From: Paraburkholderia bannensis NBRC 103871
GTDB taxonomy: Bacteria; Pseudomonadota; Gammaproteobacteria; Burkholderiales; Burkholderiaceae
Direction of reading: 5' to 3'
Assembly: GCF_000685015.1 (NCBI RefSeq)
Contig: NZ_BAYA01000051.1
Location: 1 to 36,116 of the forward strand
Length of the DNA stretch: 36,116 bases
Shown here piece by piece: positions 7,064-15,090 of this stretch. The notes under the pieces were generated by a model. That model was not told where the DNA came from. It saw nothing but the letters and a program-made list of their open reading frames with translations, and ran no database searches. The translations under genes and the position numbers were made by a program. Numbering within the stretch: the first letter of the stretch is position 1; each line of letters begins with the position of its first letter.

Positions 7064-9436
7064 ATGACAATAGCCGTTGAACCACGCGCAGGCACTGCAC
7101 CAGAACTGTCTCCCACCAACCACGCAACCGGGCTCGCATCGGCCGAAGCGGAACGTCGTCTTCAACTCCTCGGCGCCAACGCAATAGAGGAGATCCGCAC
7201 GCCGCGCTGGCGCCAGTTTCTTGGCAAGCTCTGGGGACCGGTGCCGTGGATGCTTGAGGCGGTCATCGTGCTTCAGATGATGCTGGGCCGCGGCCAGGAG
7301 GCGCTTGTTATCCTGTTTCTGCTCGCTTTCAACGCCCTTGTTGCTTTTGTCCAGGAGCGCCGGGCGCAGGACGCGCTGGCTTTGTTGCGGCGGCAGTTGC
7401 AGATCAACGCGCGCGTGCTGCGTGCAGCGCAGTGGAACCGCTTGCCCGCGGCGCAACTGGTCCCCGGCGATGTGGTGCATCTGCGCGCGGGCGACATCGT
7501 GCCCGCCGACCTGATGCTGTTCGACGGGACGGTCGCGCTCGATCAATCGGCACTGACTGGTGAATCCCTTACCGTCGAGGCGGGAGCAGGGCAACCCGCA
7601 TACACCGGGTCGATTGTTCGTCAGGGCGAAGCCAGCGGCGAAGTCAACGCCACCGGTTCGCGAACGTACTTCGGCCGGACTGCGGAACTTGTGCGCACGT
7701 CCAGCGCGCCAAGTCATATGCAACGCACGATATTCTCAATCGTGAAGCGCCTTGTTGCCTTCGACCTCGTACTCATCCTGCTGGCGGTCCTCTATGCCTC
7801 GACGCATGGTCTGCCGTTGACCGACACGGTGGTGTTCGCACTGCTGCTGCTGATTGCTTCGGTTCCCGTAGCGTTGCCGGCTACGTACACGCTAGCCACG
7901 GCAGTTGCGAGTACCCGCCTTGCGAAACAGGGCGTTCTCGTGACCCGGCTACCAGCGGTAGAGGAAGCAGCCGCGATGGACACGCTTCTGTCCGACAAGA
8001 CCGGCACGCTAACGCAGAACGCGCTGTCGGTCATGGGCGTCACGGTTCTCGCGGCCGTCGACGAGGCGACCGTTCTACGCGCCGCGGCAATGGCGAGCGA
8101 CGATGCATCGCAGGATCCGCTCGATCTCGCGATTCTCGCCGCCTATCACACTCACGCGCAGGCAACCGCTTTGCCGGCCCGCACGGACTTCCGGCCTTTC
8201 GACCCGACAACGCGTTTCAGTGAAGGTGTATATGTCGTCGAGGGCCAGGACTGGCACGCGCTGAAAGGGGCACCCAGGGCGGTATTCGAGCACTGCAGGA
8301 CCGATGTGGCACGCCGAGACGCCGCACAGGAAGCCAGGCAGGTACTCGCCGCCGGGGGGGCGCGCGTGCTGGCCGTCGCCGCGGGTCCGGCTGGTGCGAC
8401 CGAGCTTGTCGGGCTCATTGGCCTCGCTGATCCGCCTCGGGACGATGCCGCCAGGCTCATCGCAGAACTCGGCCAGCTTGGCGTGCGCGTGTGCATGGCG
8501 ACCGGCGACGCGCTGGAGACGGCGCGCGCAATCGGAGAGCGGCTCGGGCTTGGTTCCCGTGTCTGTGTTCCGCGCGGAGACGACCTGCTTCATCCCGAAA
8601 TTTGTGACATTTTCGCCCGCGTGCTACCGGAAGAAAAGCACGCGATCGTCCGCGCGTTACAACAGGCGGGGCACGTCACAGGCATGACGGGCGACGGCGT
8701 CAACGACGCCCCCGCGCTGCGGCAGGCCGAACTCGGCATCGCCGTGGCCAGCGCCACCGACGTTGCCAAGGCGGCTGCCGGAGTTGTCCTGACCGATCAC
8801 GGTTTGGGCGGTGTCCTCACAGTGGTTGGCACGGGTCGGGAGGTTCACCGGCGCATGCTCACCTACATCCTCAACAAGATCGTGAAGACGCTCGAGATCG
8901 CCGCTTTCCTGACACTTGGCCTTTGGCTCACAAAGGGCTTCGTGATCTCGCCGCGTCTCATCGTCCTGCTGCTGTTCGCCAACGACTTCGTGACGATGAG
9001 TATCGCAGGTGACCGCGTGCGGCCAGCCACGCGGCCACAGAGCTGGCGCGTCCGGCAGCTTCTTGGCGCCGCGTCCGTGCTTGCCGCAGTTTCGCTCGCT
9101 TTCACGTTGTCACTCTACGCCGTCATGCGCGCGCAGCTCGGACTTGATTACGCACAGATGCAGACAATGGTGTTCCTGATGCTGGTCTTCACCACTCAGG
9201 CTAACGTTTATGTGCTTCGAAGCGACGCACGGATCTGGACGTTTGCACCGGCTGCGATCATGGCATCAGTGAGTGTCATGGACATCGTCCTCGTGAGCGC
9301 GATGGCCGTGACCGGAACGTTGATGGCGGCGGTCGCGCTCAGGCAGCTCGGAGTGTTGATTTCCGCAGTCGTAGCGTTCACCCTTGTTCTCGACCAGATC
9401 AAGGGCATCGTCTTTCGGCGCTTCAGGCTCAACTGA
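7064..9436 (+). CDS. P-type proton ATPase (P3A family)
   Basis: From the first ATG at 7064 the product is 790 residues; an in-frame TTG at 7034 would add ten. All P-type landmarks are present: the actuator loop TGES (DNA about 7557), the phosphorylation motif DKTGT with Asp at codon 7994, and MTGDGVNDAPAL (about 8683). PVALP in helix 4 and an Asn-Asp pair in the sixth-helix region (LLFANDFVTMSIAGDRVRP) match plasma-membrane H+-ATPases, where that Asp carries the proton. Ten transmembrane segments can be placed. It would extrude H+ at the cost of ATP, possibly for acid tolerance. Upstream and downstream genes are not obviously co-transcribed. The ribosome binding site is weak. Confidence 0.85.
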   Translation: MTIAVEPRAGTAPELSPTNHATGLASAEAERRLQLLGANAIEEIRTPRWRQFLGKLWGPVPWMLEAVIVLQMMLGRGQEALVILFLLAFNALVAFVQERRAQDALALLRRQLQINARVLRAAQWNRLPAAQLVPGDVVHLRAGDIVPADLMLFDGTVALDQSALTGESLTVEAGAGQPAYTGSIVRQGEASGEVNATGSRTYFGRTAELVRTSSAPSHMQRTIFSIVKRLVAFDLVLILLAVLYASTHGLPLTDTVVFALLLLIASVPVALPATYTLATAVASTRLAKQGVLVTRLPAVEEAAAMDTLLSDKTGTLTQNALSVMGVTVLAAVDEATVLRAAAMASDDASQDPLDLAILAAYHTHAQATALPARTDFRPFDPTTRFSEGVYVVEGQDWHALKGAPRAVFEHCRTDVARRDAAQEARQVLAAGGARVLAVAAGPAGATELVGLIGLADPPRDDAARLIAELGQLGVRVCMATGDALETARAIGERLGLGSRVCVPRGDDLLHPEICDIFARVLPEEKHAIVRALQQAGHVTGMTGDGVNDAPALRQAELGIAVASATDVAKAAAGVVLTDHGLGGVLTVVGTGREVHRRMLTYILNKIVKTLEIAAFLTLGLWLTKGFVISPRLIVLLLFANDFVTMSIAGDRVRPATRPQSWRVRQLLGAASVLAAVSLAFTLSLYAVMRAQLGLDYAQMQTMVFLMLVFTTQANVYVLRSDARIWTFAPAAIMASVSVMDIVLVSAMAVTGTLMAAVALRQLGVLISAVVAFTLVLDQIKGIVFRRFRLN

Positions 9437-9647
9437 GCGGCGATTTTCGTGAGCGATCGGCCATATCGGGACGCACCACGCTGGCTTCAACCTCGCATCG
9501 ACCGCCGAAACCAGGTTCATCCGTGCAGAAAAATGGCGACCTCGCCGCGTGGGGCGTCGCCGCCGCCTGCAATTCCTCCGGCGGGCTTGTGATGCCGTCG
9601 AATGTCCCGGGCAATCTGCACGACAAGCGAACGCTCTCAAACTGCGC

Positions 9648-9783
9648 TATAGACTTTGGAGGATGCACCTGCTACGGTCACTAGCGGGTCCGTTTCGGCT
9701 GAGACGGACATGCCATCGAGAGAAGCAGAGCTCTCGACTTTGATGCCCGCGCTCACTTCTCCCTCGAGTCGCGGGCTTTTTTT
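9648..9783 (+). ncRNA. Candidate structured RNA: three hairpins ending in a terminator
   Basis: A weak -10 (TATAGA, 9648-9653) is followed by three hairpins in a row. The first pairs 9688-9696 with 9701-9709 (one G-U pair, loop GGCT). The second pairs 9716-9722 with 9731-9737 exactly. The third is the intrinsic terminator at 9745-9783. No plus-strand gene follows (the next is a convergent UspA), so it is not an obvious leader. It could be a small RNA of about 120 nt or the 3' end of the ATPase transcript, which stops about 210 bp earlier. No -35 match was seen. Confidence 0.4.
9745..9783 (+). terminator. Intrinsic terminator after the proton ATPase
   Basis: Stem GCCCGCG (9745-9751) pairs with CGCGGGC (9770-9776), followed by seven T (9777-9783). 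It points away from the ATPase and towards the convergent UspA gene, with no T-run on the other strand. Confidence 0.8.
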
Positions 9784-9952
9784 CGTAGAGGTCATTGAAA
9801 ACTCGTGCTGCCGCACGAGCCCGAACGAAGCGCGTCGTGCTTGCGCGGCGCTACGCAAGGCATGCTGGGCATTCTGCCGGGTAAGCACTTTTGCCATTCC
9901 CAGGCAGGACTTCACTGCGGGGAATCGAGCCTTTCGGGCTCGCCCCTCGCTT

Positions 9953-10426
9953 TCAGGACCGCCCTGCCGCTGCCCTGCGGGACTCTGGCGGAATGACCAG
10001 AATCGGGACATGCGTAGTACGCAGACAGGACACCGTCGTACTGCCGAGCAGGAGTCGATCAAGACCATGACGACTGCGAGTTCCGAGGACAATGAGGTCC
10101 GCTTGCCACCTTGCAGCCTCGTCGAGCAGGACTACTGCGATATCCCGGTCGCACGCGTCAATCAGTCGTGTCTCGCCCTCGACGCCGGTCAGGATAAACA
10201 GATCCTTCGCGCGTGAAAGTGCGGCATGGGCCCGTGCCTTCAATGCTAGTGAAAGGCCGACCGTGTCCCCGAAGCCTGGCCCTGGTCCCAAGGTGTCCGG
10301 GACGGGTATCAGCACACTCACCACAAGGAGTGCAGCCTTTCGCTGACTGGCGAAGCGGAGTGCTTCAGCAAGGATTCGTACTGAGGCCTGCGTGCCATCT
10401 ATCCCGGTCATGATGCGACTGAACAC
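9953..10426 (-). CDS. Universal stress protein, UspA family
   Basis: I choose a GTG start at 10426: it has GGGGGA about 5 nt upstream and gives the usual opening VFSRIMTGIDGTQAS, where the open frame to 10510 would add 28 unlikely residues. The 157-residue product has the UspA fold: the first beta strand with GIDGT, and near the C terminus GTRSRHGLDRLLLGSTT, the ATP-binding G-2x-G-9x-G-S/T motif. These proteins are cytoplasmic and support survival under energy or redox stress. It lies tail to tail with the proton ATPase. No partner gene is next to it. Confidence 0.85.
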   Translation of the reverse strand: MFSRIMTGIDGTQASVRILAEALRFASQRKAALLVVSVLIPVPDTLGPGPGFGDTVGLSLALKARAHAALSRAKDLFILTGVEGETRLIDACDRDIAVVLLDEAARWQADLIVLGTRSRHGLDRLLLGSTTVSCLRTTHVPILVIPPESRRAAAGRS

Positions 10427-11016
10427 TATGTCCCCCACCTGTGAGAACGCCCGGTATGCCGGCAGGAGGCACACAGCCTGCCCCACGAAAGCGCCCGATC
10501 TCCCCTGCATTCGCTTGCCGCACGATTACAGCATATCAGCGCAAAGAAGGTAACGATCTACGTCGACTGCGCCAACGAAAAGAGGATTGCGGGGCCGAGG
10601 AATACACCTCAAAAGTCGTGAAGTCTCGCGACATCGGCACGCGGGCCTACGCGGAGCACCGCGCCAACCAAAGTCCTGCGCGAGTGCCGGGTCAACCCAT
10701 GTCCGGCTTTGCGCCCGAATGGTGAGACTTTTCGGGATCGGCCACCCTGTCGATCGTTTCAATGTCTCTTTCGACTGCCACGACGAAAAGTGAGCCAAGG
10801 CGCGAAACGCGCTGCGAAAGCAACCTCATTGCGGGAACACTATCCAGTGTGCGACGACACGCGGTTGATCTGGCGCAATCGATACCGGCGGCGTTACCAT
10901 CATTTTGGTAACCGATCAGTCAGAATCGGAACATATGGTCTGCGGGCTTTCCGTTTCAATGCATCTCCCGGCGCTGTACCGGCGGAACCAGTTTTCTCAT
11001 ACCGGAGGCCTGACTG
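10427..11016. other. About 590 bp without a convincing gene
   Basis: Several overlapping frames of 70-106 codons run on both strands but none has a ribosome binding site, a signal peptide or family resemblance. One small hairpin, GTTACC/GGTAAC, sits at 10893-10912 with no T-run. The stretch includes the divergent upstream side of the uspA gene. I see no clear RNA gene. Confidence 0.5.
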
Positions 11017-11676
11017 TCACGAGAAATAGCTCATCCGGTAGCCAACGCCCCTGACTGTCATGATCGCCTGAGCGCCAAGCCTGTCGCGCAGACCATGTAC
11101 AACCAGATCGACGGCACGCCCTGCAACGGGGCTTTGACGTCCATAAAGGTAAGAGGCAAGCTCTGAGCGCGTCATTACCCTCGTTGGGTCATTTGCAAGT
11201 GCAATCAGCAGCCGGTATTCACTGCGCCGCAGCGTCACCGGCATACCGTCGCACGTCACCAGATGCTCGGCGGTGTTGATGCAGAGCTTGCCCATCGACA
11301 TCGCTCCGCGCTCATGGAGCGGGCGACACATCAACTGGCGCACCCTTGTGCCAAGGTCCTGCGGCTCAAACGGTTTCATCAGGTACTCGTCGGCACCCTC
11401 CTCAAGTACGATCTGTGGGCTTTCCAGCTGACCCTGAGGCAATAGCGCGATCACAACCGCCGTGCCTCCCTGGCGGCGGTAGCCTCGCAGCAGGCGCAAC
11501 GGATTCAGGGTGGCGCTTCCGAAATCGATGAGCACGAGTTCGTGAACCAGATGCAACAAGCCGAGTTCAGCTTCATATTCGCTGCTCGCCCAGTCGGACT
11601 CATGTCCGGCGCGCTGCATCAGCTCAATGATGGGCAGCGCACTCGATTCGTCGTCTCCAATCAGCAACCACTTCAC
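11017..11676 (-). CDS. Orphan OmpR-family response regulator with atypical receiver
   Basis: This 219-residue protein starts with GTG at 11676 behind GGGAGGG. The receiver domain (1-115) keeps the acidic pair Asp8/Asp9, the phospho-acceptor Asp51 in LVLIDFGS and Lys101 in YLMKPF. The conserved Thr/Ser of the switch is Leu78 (AVVIALLP), and the usual LP-G after Asp51 is missing. The C-terminal winged helix (about 128-216) is intact, with RRSEYRLLIAL and a TVRGVGYRM ending. No histidine kinase lies beside it. Signalling through Thr/Ser is probably changed, so it may work by another input or in the unphosphorylated form. A PmrA/QseB-type box lies 41 bp upstream. Confidence 0.85.
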   Translation of the reverse strand: MKWLLIGDDESSALPIIELMQRAGHESDWASSEYEAELGLLHLVHELVLIDFGSATLNPLRLLRGYRRQGGTAVVIALLPQGQLESPQIVLEEGADEYLMKPFEPQDLGTRVRQLMCRPLHERGAMSMGKLCINTAEHLVTCDGMPVTLRRSEYRLLIALANDPTRVMTRSELASYLYGRQSPVAGRAVDLVVHGLRDRLGAQAIMTVRGVGYRMSYFS

Positions 11677-11700
11677 GCCGCCCTCCCGTCTCCGACTTAC

Positions 11701-11734
11701 ATTGTCAGGCTGGCAGTCTTAACCGAACCTTAAG
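11701..11734 (-). promoter_or_regulatory. PmrA/QseB-type box plus -10 for the orphan response regulator
   Basis: The plus strand reads CTTAAC-CGAAC-CTTAAG at 11718-11734. On the minus strand exactly 11 nt separate it from GACAAT (11706-11701), giving a start of transcription about 18 nt before the GTG. Box, spacing and -10 match those ahead of cytochrome b562. Confidence 0.65.
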
Positions 11735-12186
11735 GCCCTGCGCGAGTAAGAACGGCTTGCTGAGCGTCAAGCTGGCTTTCATGGTCCATGGGCGCAAATG
11801 ATGTTGTCGTGCAGTGCGTCGACCGCGCAATTCGATACCTGAACAAAATGGGCGTTACTGCCAGCTACGCATGATCCCTGGGTTGCAGGAAATTCGGACT
11901 GAATCACTCGTGAGATTAAACCTGTCGGTCGAGGCGGGAAGGATGCTCTCGTCGCATCCGCACGATCGGGGATGACGTTCGTGGGCATCTTCGCGATTCC
12001 CTAGCGGGCCGCCTGAAGAATTGGATGACGAGTGTACAGGTGCCGCAATAACGGCAGCGGCCCTCGCCTGTGTCGCAGGCGAAGCCGCCGGGACGGGCGA
12101 ATTCTCGCGCATTTTCAAGGCGGTGGAGATGACTCTCCACAGGCGGACGCGGGATCGAGCAGCCCTCGCGCCCGCGCGCCTGACTC
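11735..12186. other. About 450 bp without a convincing gene, downstream of pstS
   Basis: Frames here are shadows with no start signals or motifs. A perfect 7-bp hairpin (12123-12129 with 12134-12140, loop TGAC) lies 50-60 bp past the pstS stop on its transcript. It lacks a T-run, so it may slow 3' decay or end transcription only weakly. Confidence 0.45.
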
Positions 12187-13215
12187 TTACTGAGCGATCG
12201 CCTTTCCGCTCGCGTCCTTCACCTTCGCCTTCCACTGAGTCTCAATCTCGGTGACCACGGATTGCGGCAGCGAGATGTAGTCGAGGCTGTCAGCAGCCGG
12301 CGTACCGTTCTTGAACGCCCAGTCGAAGAACTTGAGCGTTTCCTTGCCCTGGTCCGGCTTGTCCTGCGCGGTGTGCAGCAGCACGAAGGTCGCGCCGACG
12401 ACCGGCCATGCGTCCTTGCCCGGCTCGTTCGTGAGGATCTGGTAGAACGACTTCTTCCAGTCCGCGCCAGCCGCCGCCGCCTTGAACGTTTCGGTGTCCG
12501 GCTGAACCACAGCGCCCGACTCGTTCTTCATGGCAGTGTAGACCATGTGATTTTGCTTGGCGTACGCCCACTCGACGTAGCCGATCGCGCCCGCCAGACG
12601 CTGAATAAACGCGGCGACGCCGTCGTTGCCCTTGCCGCCCGTACCCGTCGGCCAGTTCACGGTCGTGCCTTCGCCGACCTTGCTCTTCCACTCGGGGTTG
12701 ACCTTCGAGAGGTAGTTCGTCCAGATGAAGCTGGTGCCCGAACCGTCGGCGCGGCGGACTACGGCGATGTCGAGATCAGGCAGCTTGACCTTCGGGTTCA
12801 GCGCGACGATGGCCGGATCGTTCCACTTCTTGATCTTGCCGAGGTAGATGTCGCCGAGCACCGGGCCCGACAGCGTGACTTCGCCGGCCTTGACGCCCGG
12901 CACGTTGATCGCCGGCACGACGCCGCCGACCACCGTCGGGAACTGGAACAGGCCGTCCTTGGCCAGTTCGTCGTCCTTCAGCGGAGCATCCGAGCCCGCG
13001 AAGTCAACGGTCTTGGCCTGAATCTGCTTGATGCCGCCCGACGACCCAATACCCTGGTAATTCACCTTGCCGCCGCCCGACTTCTGATAGGCGTCCGCCC
13101 ATTTGGCGTAGATCGGAAGTGCGAACGTGCTGCCGGCACCAGTAATGTCTGCGGCCTGCGCAATCGACGCTGACAGCAGCGTAATCATCACAAACGGAAT
13201 GGATTTCAGTTTCAT
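12187..13215 (-). CDS. pstS: Phosphate ABC transporter periplasmic binding protein PstS
   Basis: This 342-residue protein has a signal peptide (residues 1-21, cleaved before ADITGAGSTFALPIY). It shows the PstS hallmarks: GAGSTF near the mature start, GSSGGIKQI, DFAGSDAP, and RRADGSGTSFIWTNYLS, the loops that hold phosphate. It binds phosphate in the periplasm and delivers it to the PstCAB permease. Here pstS stands alone: no pstC, pstA, pstB or phoU follows, so it must serve a permease encoded elsewhere or act in sensing. AGGAGC sits 7 nt before the ATG. I found no convincing Pho box upstream. Confidence 0.92.
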   Translation of the reverse strand: MKLKSIPFVMITLLSASIAQAADITGAGSTFALPIYAKWADAYQKSGGGKVNYQGIGSSGGIKQIQAKTVDFAGSDAPLKDDELAKDGLFQFPTVVGGVVPAINVPGVKAGEVTLSGPVLGDIYLGKIKKWNDPAIVALNPKVKLPDLDIAVVRRADGSGTSFIWTNYLSKVNPEWKSKVGEGTTVNWPTGTGGKGNDGVAAFIQRLAGAIGYVEWAYAKQNHMVYTAMKNESGAVVQPDTETFKAAAAGADWKKSFYQILTNEPGKDAWPVVGATFVLLHTAQDKPDQGKETLKFFDWAFKNGTPAADSLDYISLPQSVVTEIETQWKAKVKDASGKAIAQ

Positions 13216-13538
13216 CTAATGCTCCTGGTTTTCGTGGCGAAGTAGGTGGCGTCGCACGATATCCACCGTCTGTGACGCTTTCGTGAATGTTGAATTGTTC
13301 TCAGTTTTCTTTATGGTGAGCGCACCAGCAAACACCCCGCGTGTACGCGTACACGCAACTGCGGTCAAGAATTCATCGAAGCCCAGGACCGGTCACCGGG
13401 CAATCCTGCGATACGTGCCAGCTATCCCCCGCTCTGCGGCCCATCGCTTTCCATCCGGCGTCAATATTCGAATGACACGCGAACATTTGGCGATCATCTC
13501 ACATGATCAGGTTTGCTTATAAATCGAGATTATTCATC
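13216..13538. other. About 320 bp between pstS and the first DUF4148 gene, no gene seen
   Basis: This divergent intergenic stretch holds an 18-bp perfect palindrome (13339-13356). A 79-codon frame at 13283-13522 lacks a ribosome binding site and is not called. A sequence at 13271-13287 faintly resembles a Pho box but only one half-site is reasonable. Confidence 0.45.
13339..13356. promoter_or_regulatory. 18-bp perfect palindrome, possible operator
   Basis: GCGTGTACGCGTACACGC reads the same on both strands. Its size and symmetry suit a dimeric repressor such as a TetR- or GntR-type protein. It lies 124 bp upstream of pstS and 260 bp upstream of the first DUF4148 gene. No regulator of those types is encoded in the window. 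Confidence 0.4.
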
Positions 13539-13571
13539 GTTAACTCGCACATAAGTTTCGCTCGTCAGAAT
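13539..13571 (+). promoter_or_regulatory. PmrA/QseB-type box plus -10 for the first DUF4148 gene
   Basis: GTTAAC-TCGCA-CATAAG (13539-13555) has one exact and one altered half-site with the standard 11-bp pitch. CAGAAT (13566-13571) follows after 10 nt as a possible -10, and the ATG at 13616 is about 38 nt beyond the predicted start. Confidence 0.4.
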
Positions 13572-13615
13572 CAACGTGCAGGTCTACCAATCCATCTACC
13601 GTCTGGAGGCTTTAT

Positions 13616-13939
13616 ATGAAGACGACAATCATCGGGATCGCCAGCATCGGAATGCTGGTCGCCCCGCTTCTTGCCTTTGCGCAAACGAACACCCATCCGA
13701 CTCGTGCAGAGGTACGTGCCGAACTCGTGCAGCTCGAAAAGGCGGGCTACAACCCCGCGAAGCGTGACGAGGCTACCTACCCCAGTGACATTCAGGCTGC
13801 TGAAGCACGCGTCGCGGCCGAAAATGCCGCCGGCGGCCTGTCGACATCCGGAATGGGCAGTAGCACTGGCAGCGCCTCGCAGTCCGGGCGGAGCAGCACC
13901 TCGCACCACAGCACATCGACGCTGTATGAACACCATTAA
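13616..13939 (+). CDS. DUF4148 secreted protein, first copy
   Basis: This 107-residue protein has a signal peptide (MKTTIIGIASIGMLVAPLLAFA, cleaved near 22). The DUF4148 core follows: TRAEVRAELVQLEKAGYNPA, then YPSDIQAAEARVAAEN. The C-terminal third is Ser/Thr/Gly-rich and ends in His-rich residues (STSHHSTSTLYEHH). The family is abundant in Burkholderiaceae, exported, and of unknown function. A second copy follows 149 bp downstream, and both precede a QseB/QseC-type system, so they may be targets or accessory parts of it. A GGAGG site precedes the ATG by about 9 nt. Confidence 0.85.
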   Translation: MKTTIIGIASIGMLVAPLLAFAQTNTHPTRAEVRAELVQLEKAGYNPAKRDEATYPSDIQAAEARVAAENAAGGLSTSGMGSSTGSASQSGRSSTSHHSTSTLYEHH

Positions 13940-13992
13940 TGGCATCGCACCCTGGCCCAGGATGGCGTGAACGAGGCTTCGGGACGCTTGGC

Positions 13993-14009
13993 TTTAATCG
14001 CGTTTTAAG
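13993..14009 (+). promoter_or_regulatory. PmrA/QseB-type box ahead of the second DUF4148 gene and the two-component system
   Basis: TTTAAT-CGCGT-TTTAAG has two exact TTAA cores at the 11-bp pitch. Unlike most other sites no -10 stands 10-11 nt downstream, so the promoter position is unclear. It lies 79 bp before the ATG at 14089. Confidence 0.5.
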
Positions 14010-14088
14010 TATTCTGGCTCACGCTTGGGATACGGGAACTTGAGATCCCGCCCGCACTGCAGACAGGTAAATCAGGGAGGTACTCATC

Positions 14089-14403
14089 ATGAGAACGCTT
14101 TTGGGGGTGGTCGCCCTTTCACTCATTGTTGCCGCGCCGACAGTTTCCTTTGCTCAGACGTCGAATGACCCTGTGACACGCGAGCAGGTCCGCTCCGAGC
14201 TTGTGCAGCTCGAACATGCAGGCTACAAGCCGAGCAGAACAAAGTATCCTGCCGATATCCAGGCTGCGGAGGCTCGCGTTGCTGCGCAGAACCCTGCGGC
14301 CGGTAATGCTAGGACAGCATACGGCGGCACGACTGCGGGTACGTCGCAGGCGGGGCATCGTATCTCAAAGGCAACGTGGGACTCGCTGTACAGCCATCAC
14401 TGA
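14089..14403 (+). CDS. DUF4148 secreted protein, second copy
   Basis: This 104-residue protein parallels its upstream neighbour: a signal peptide (MRTLLGVVALSLIVAAPTVSFA), the core TREQVRSELVQLEHAGYKPS, and YPADIQAAEARVAAQNPA. The two cores are about two-thirds identical by eye, so this is a tandem duplication that has diverged at the tails. It ends in TWDSLYSHH, echoing TSTLYEHH in the first copy. GGGAGG precedes the ATG. The response regulator begins 24 bp after its stop, so this copy is probably co-transcribed with the regulator and kinase. Confidence 0.85.
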   Translation: MRTLLGVVALSLIVAAPTVSFAQTSNDPVTREQVRSELVQLEHAGYKPSRTKYPADIQAAEARVAAQNPAAGNARTAYGGTTAGTSQAGHRISKATWDSLYSHH

Positions 14404-14427
14404 CACGGGGAAGGAAAGAACAATTCG

Positions 14428-15090
14428 ATGCGAATACTTCTCGTAGAGGACGACACACTGATCGGCAGCGGACTGCAGCAGGGACTGCAACGTGAGGGGT
14501 TCGCGGTGGATTGGGCACAGGCAGGTGACGCCGCAGCGCTTGCCCTGCGTACGGCGGCGTATGGGCTCGTCCTGCTCGACCTGGGTCTGCCGGGCCAGGA
14601 TGGGCTCACACTGCTTGCGCGACTGCGCCAGCGCAATGATGACACCCCGGTCATCATCATTACGGCCCGCGACGCCGTACCTGAGCGCGTCGCGGGCCTC
14701 GACGGCGGTGCAGACGACTACATCGTCAAGCCGTTCGCACTCGATGAACTGCTCGCGCGCATGCGCGTGGTACGCCGACGCCAGGCTGGGCATTCACGGA
14801 CGATCCTTGACGTCGGTCCGCTTCGGCTTGACCCCGCGCAGCATCGGGTCTGGTTGCGTGAAGTGGAAATACCAATGACAACGCGTGAGTTCGCGCTGCT
14901 GCTTGAATTGATGCAGCAACCCGATATCGTTGTCTCCCGCGAGCAGCTTGAAGAGCGGATGTACGGCTGGAACGAGGAGATCGGGAGCAACACGATCCAG
15001 GTCCACATTCACAATCTGCGCCGCAAACTTGGCACACAGGCAATCCGGAACGTGCGTGGGGTCGGCTACCAGATGGGAGAGATCGATTGA
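14428..15090 (+). CDS. OmpR-family response regulator (QseB/PmrA type)
   Basis: This 220-residue regulator has a canonical receiver: Asp8/Asp9, phospho-acceptor Asp51 in LVLLDLGLPG, Thr79 and Lys101 in VKPF. The winged-helix domain (about 125-218) carries the recognition helix SNTIQVHIHNLRRKLG, very like that of PmrA (SNTLEVHIHNLRDKVG), and ends VRGVGYQM. PmrA-class proteins bind paired TTAA half-sites with an 11-bp pitch, the motif that recurs in this window, so this is the best candidate for their regulator. Its stop overlaps the kinase start by 4 nt. Its own operon is preceded by one such box, suggesting autoregulation. Confidence 0.9.
   Translation: MRILLVEDDTLIGSGLQQGLQREGFAVDWAQAGDAAALALRTAAYGLVLLDLGLPGQDGLTLLARLRQRNDDTPVIIITARDAVPERVAGLDGGADDYIVKPFALDELLARMRVVRRRQAGHSRTILDVGPLRLDPAQHRVWLREVEIPMTTREFALLLELMQQPDIVVSREQLEERMYGWNEEIGSNTIQVHIHNLRRKLGTQAIRNVRGVGYQMGEID

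Noticed and set aside
6449..7723. A 424-codon minus-strand frame over sorB and the ATPase start
   Set aside because: It covers two well-supported plus-strand genes and has no recognisable domain or start signal.
10893..10912. Hairpin GTTACC/GGTAAC as a terminator or RNA
   Set aside because: The stem is short and AT-containing, the loop is 8 nt and no T-run follows on either strand.
12262..13173. A 303-codon plus-strand frame opposite pstS
   Set aside because: It is Arg/Val/Asp-rich antisense sequence; PstS on the minus strand has full motif support.
13271..13287. A possible Pho box upstream of pstS
   Set aside because: Only one half-site (CTGTGAC) resembles CTGTCAT; the second matches at about 3 of 7 positions and the orientation is wrong for pstS.
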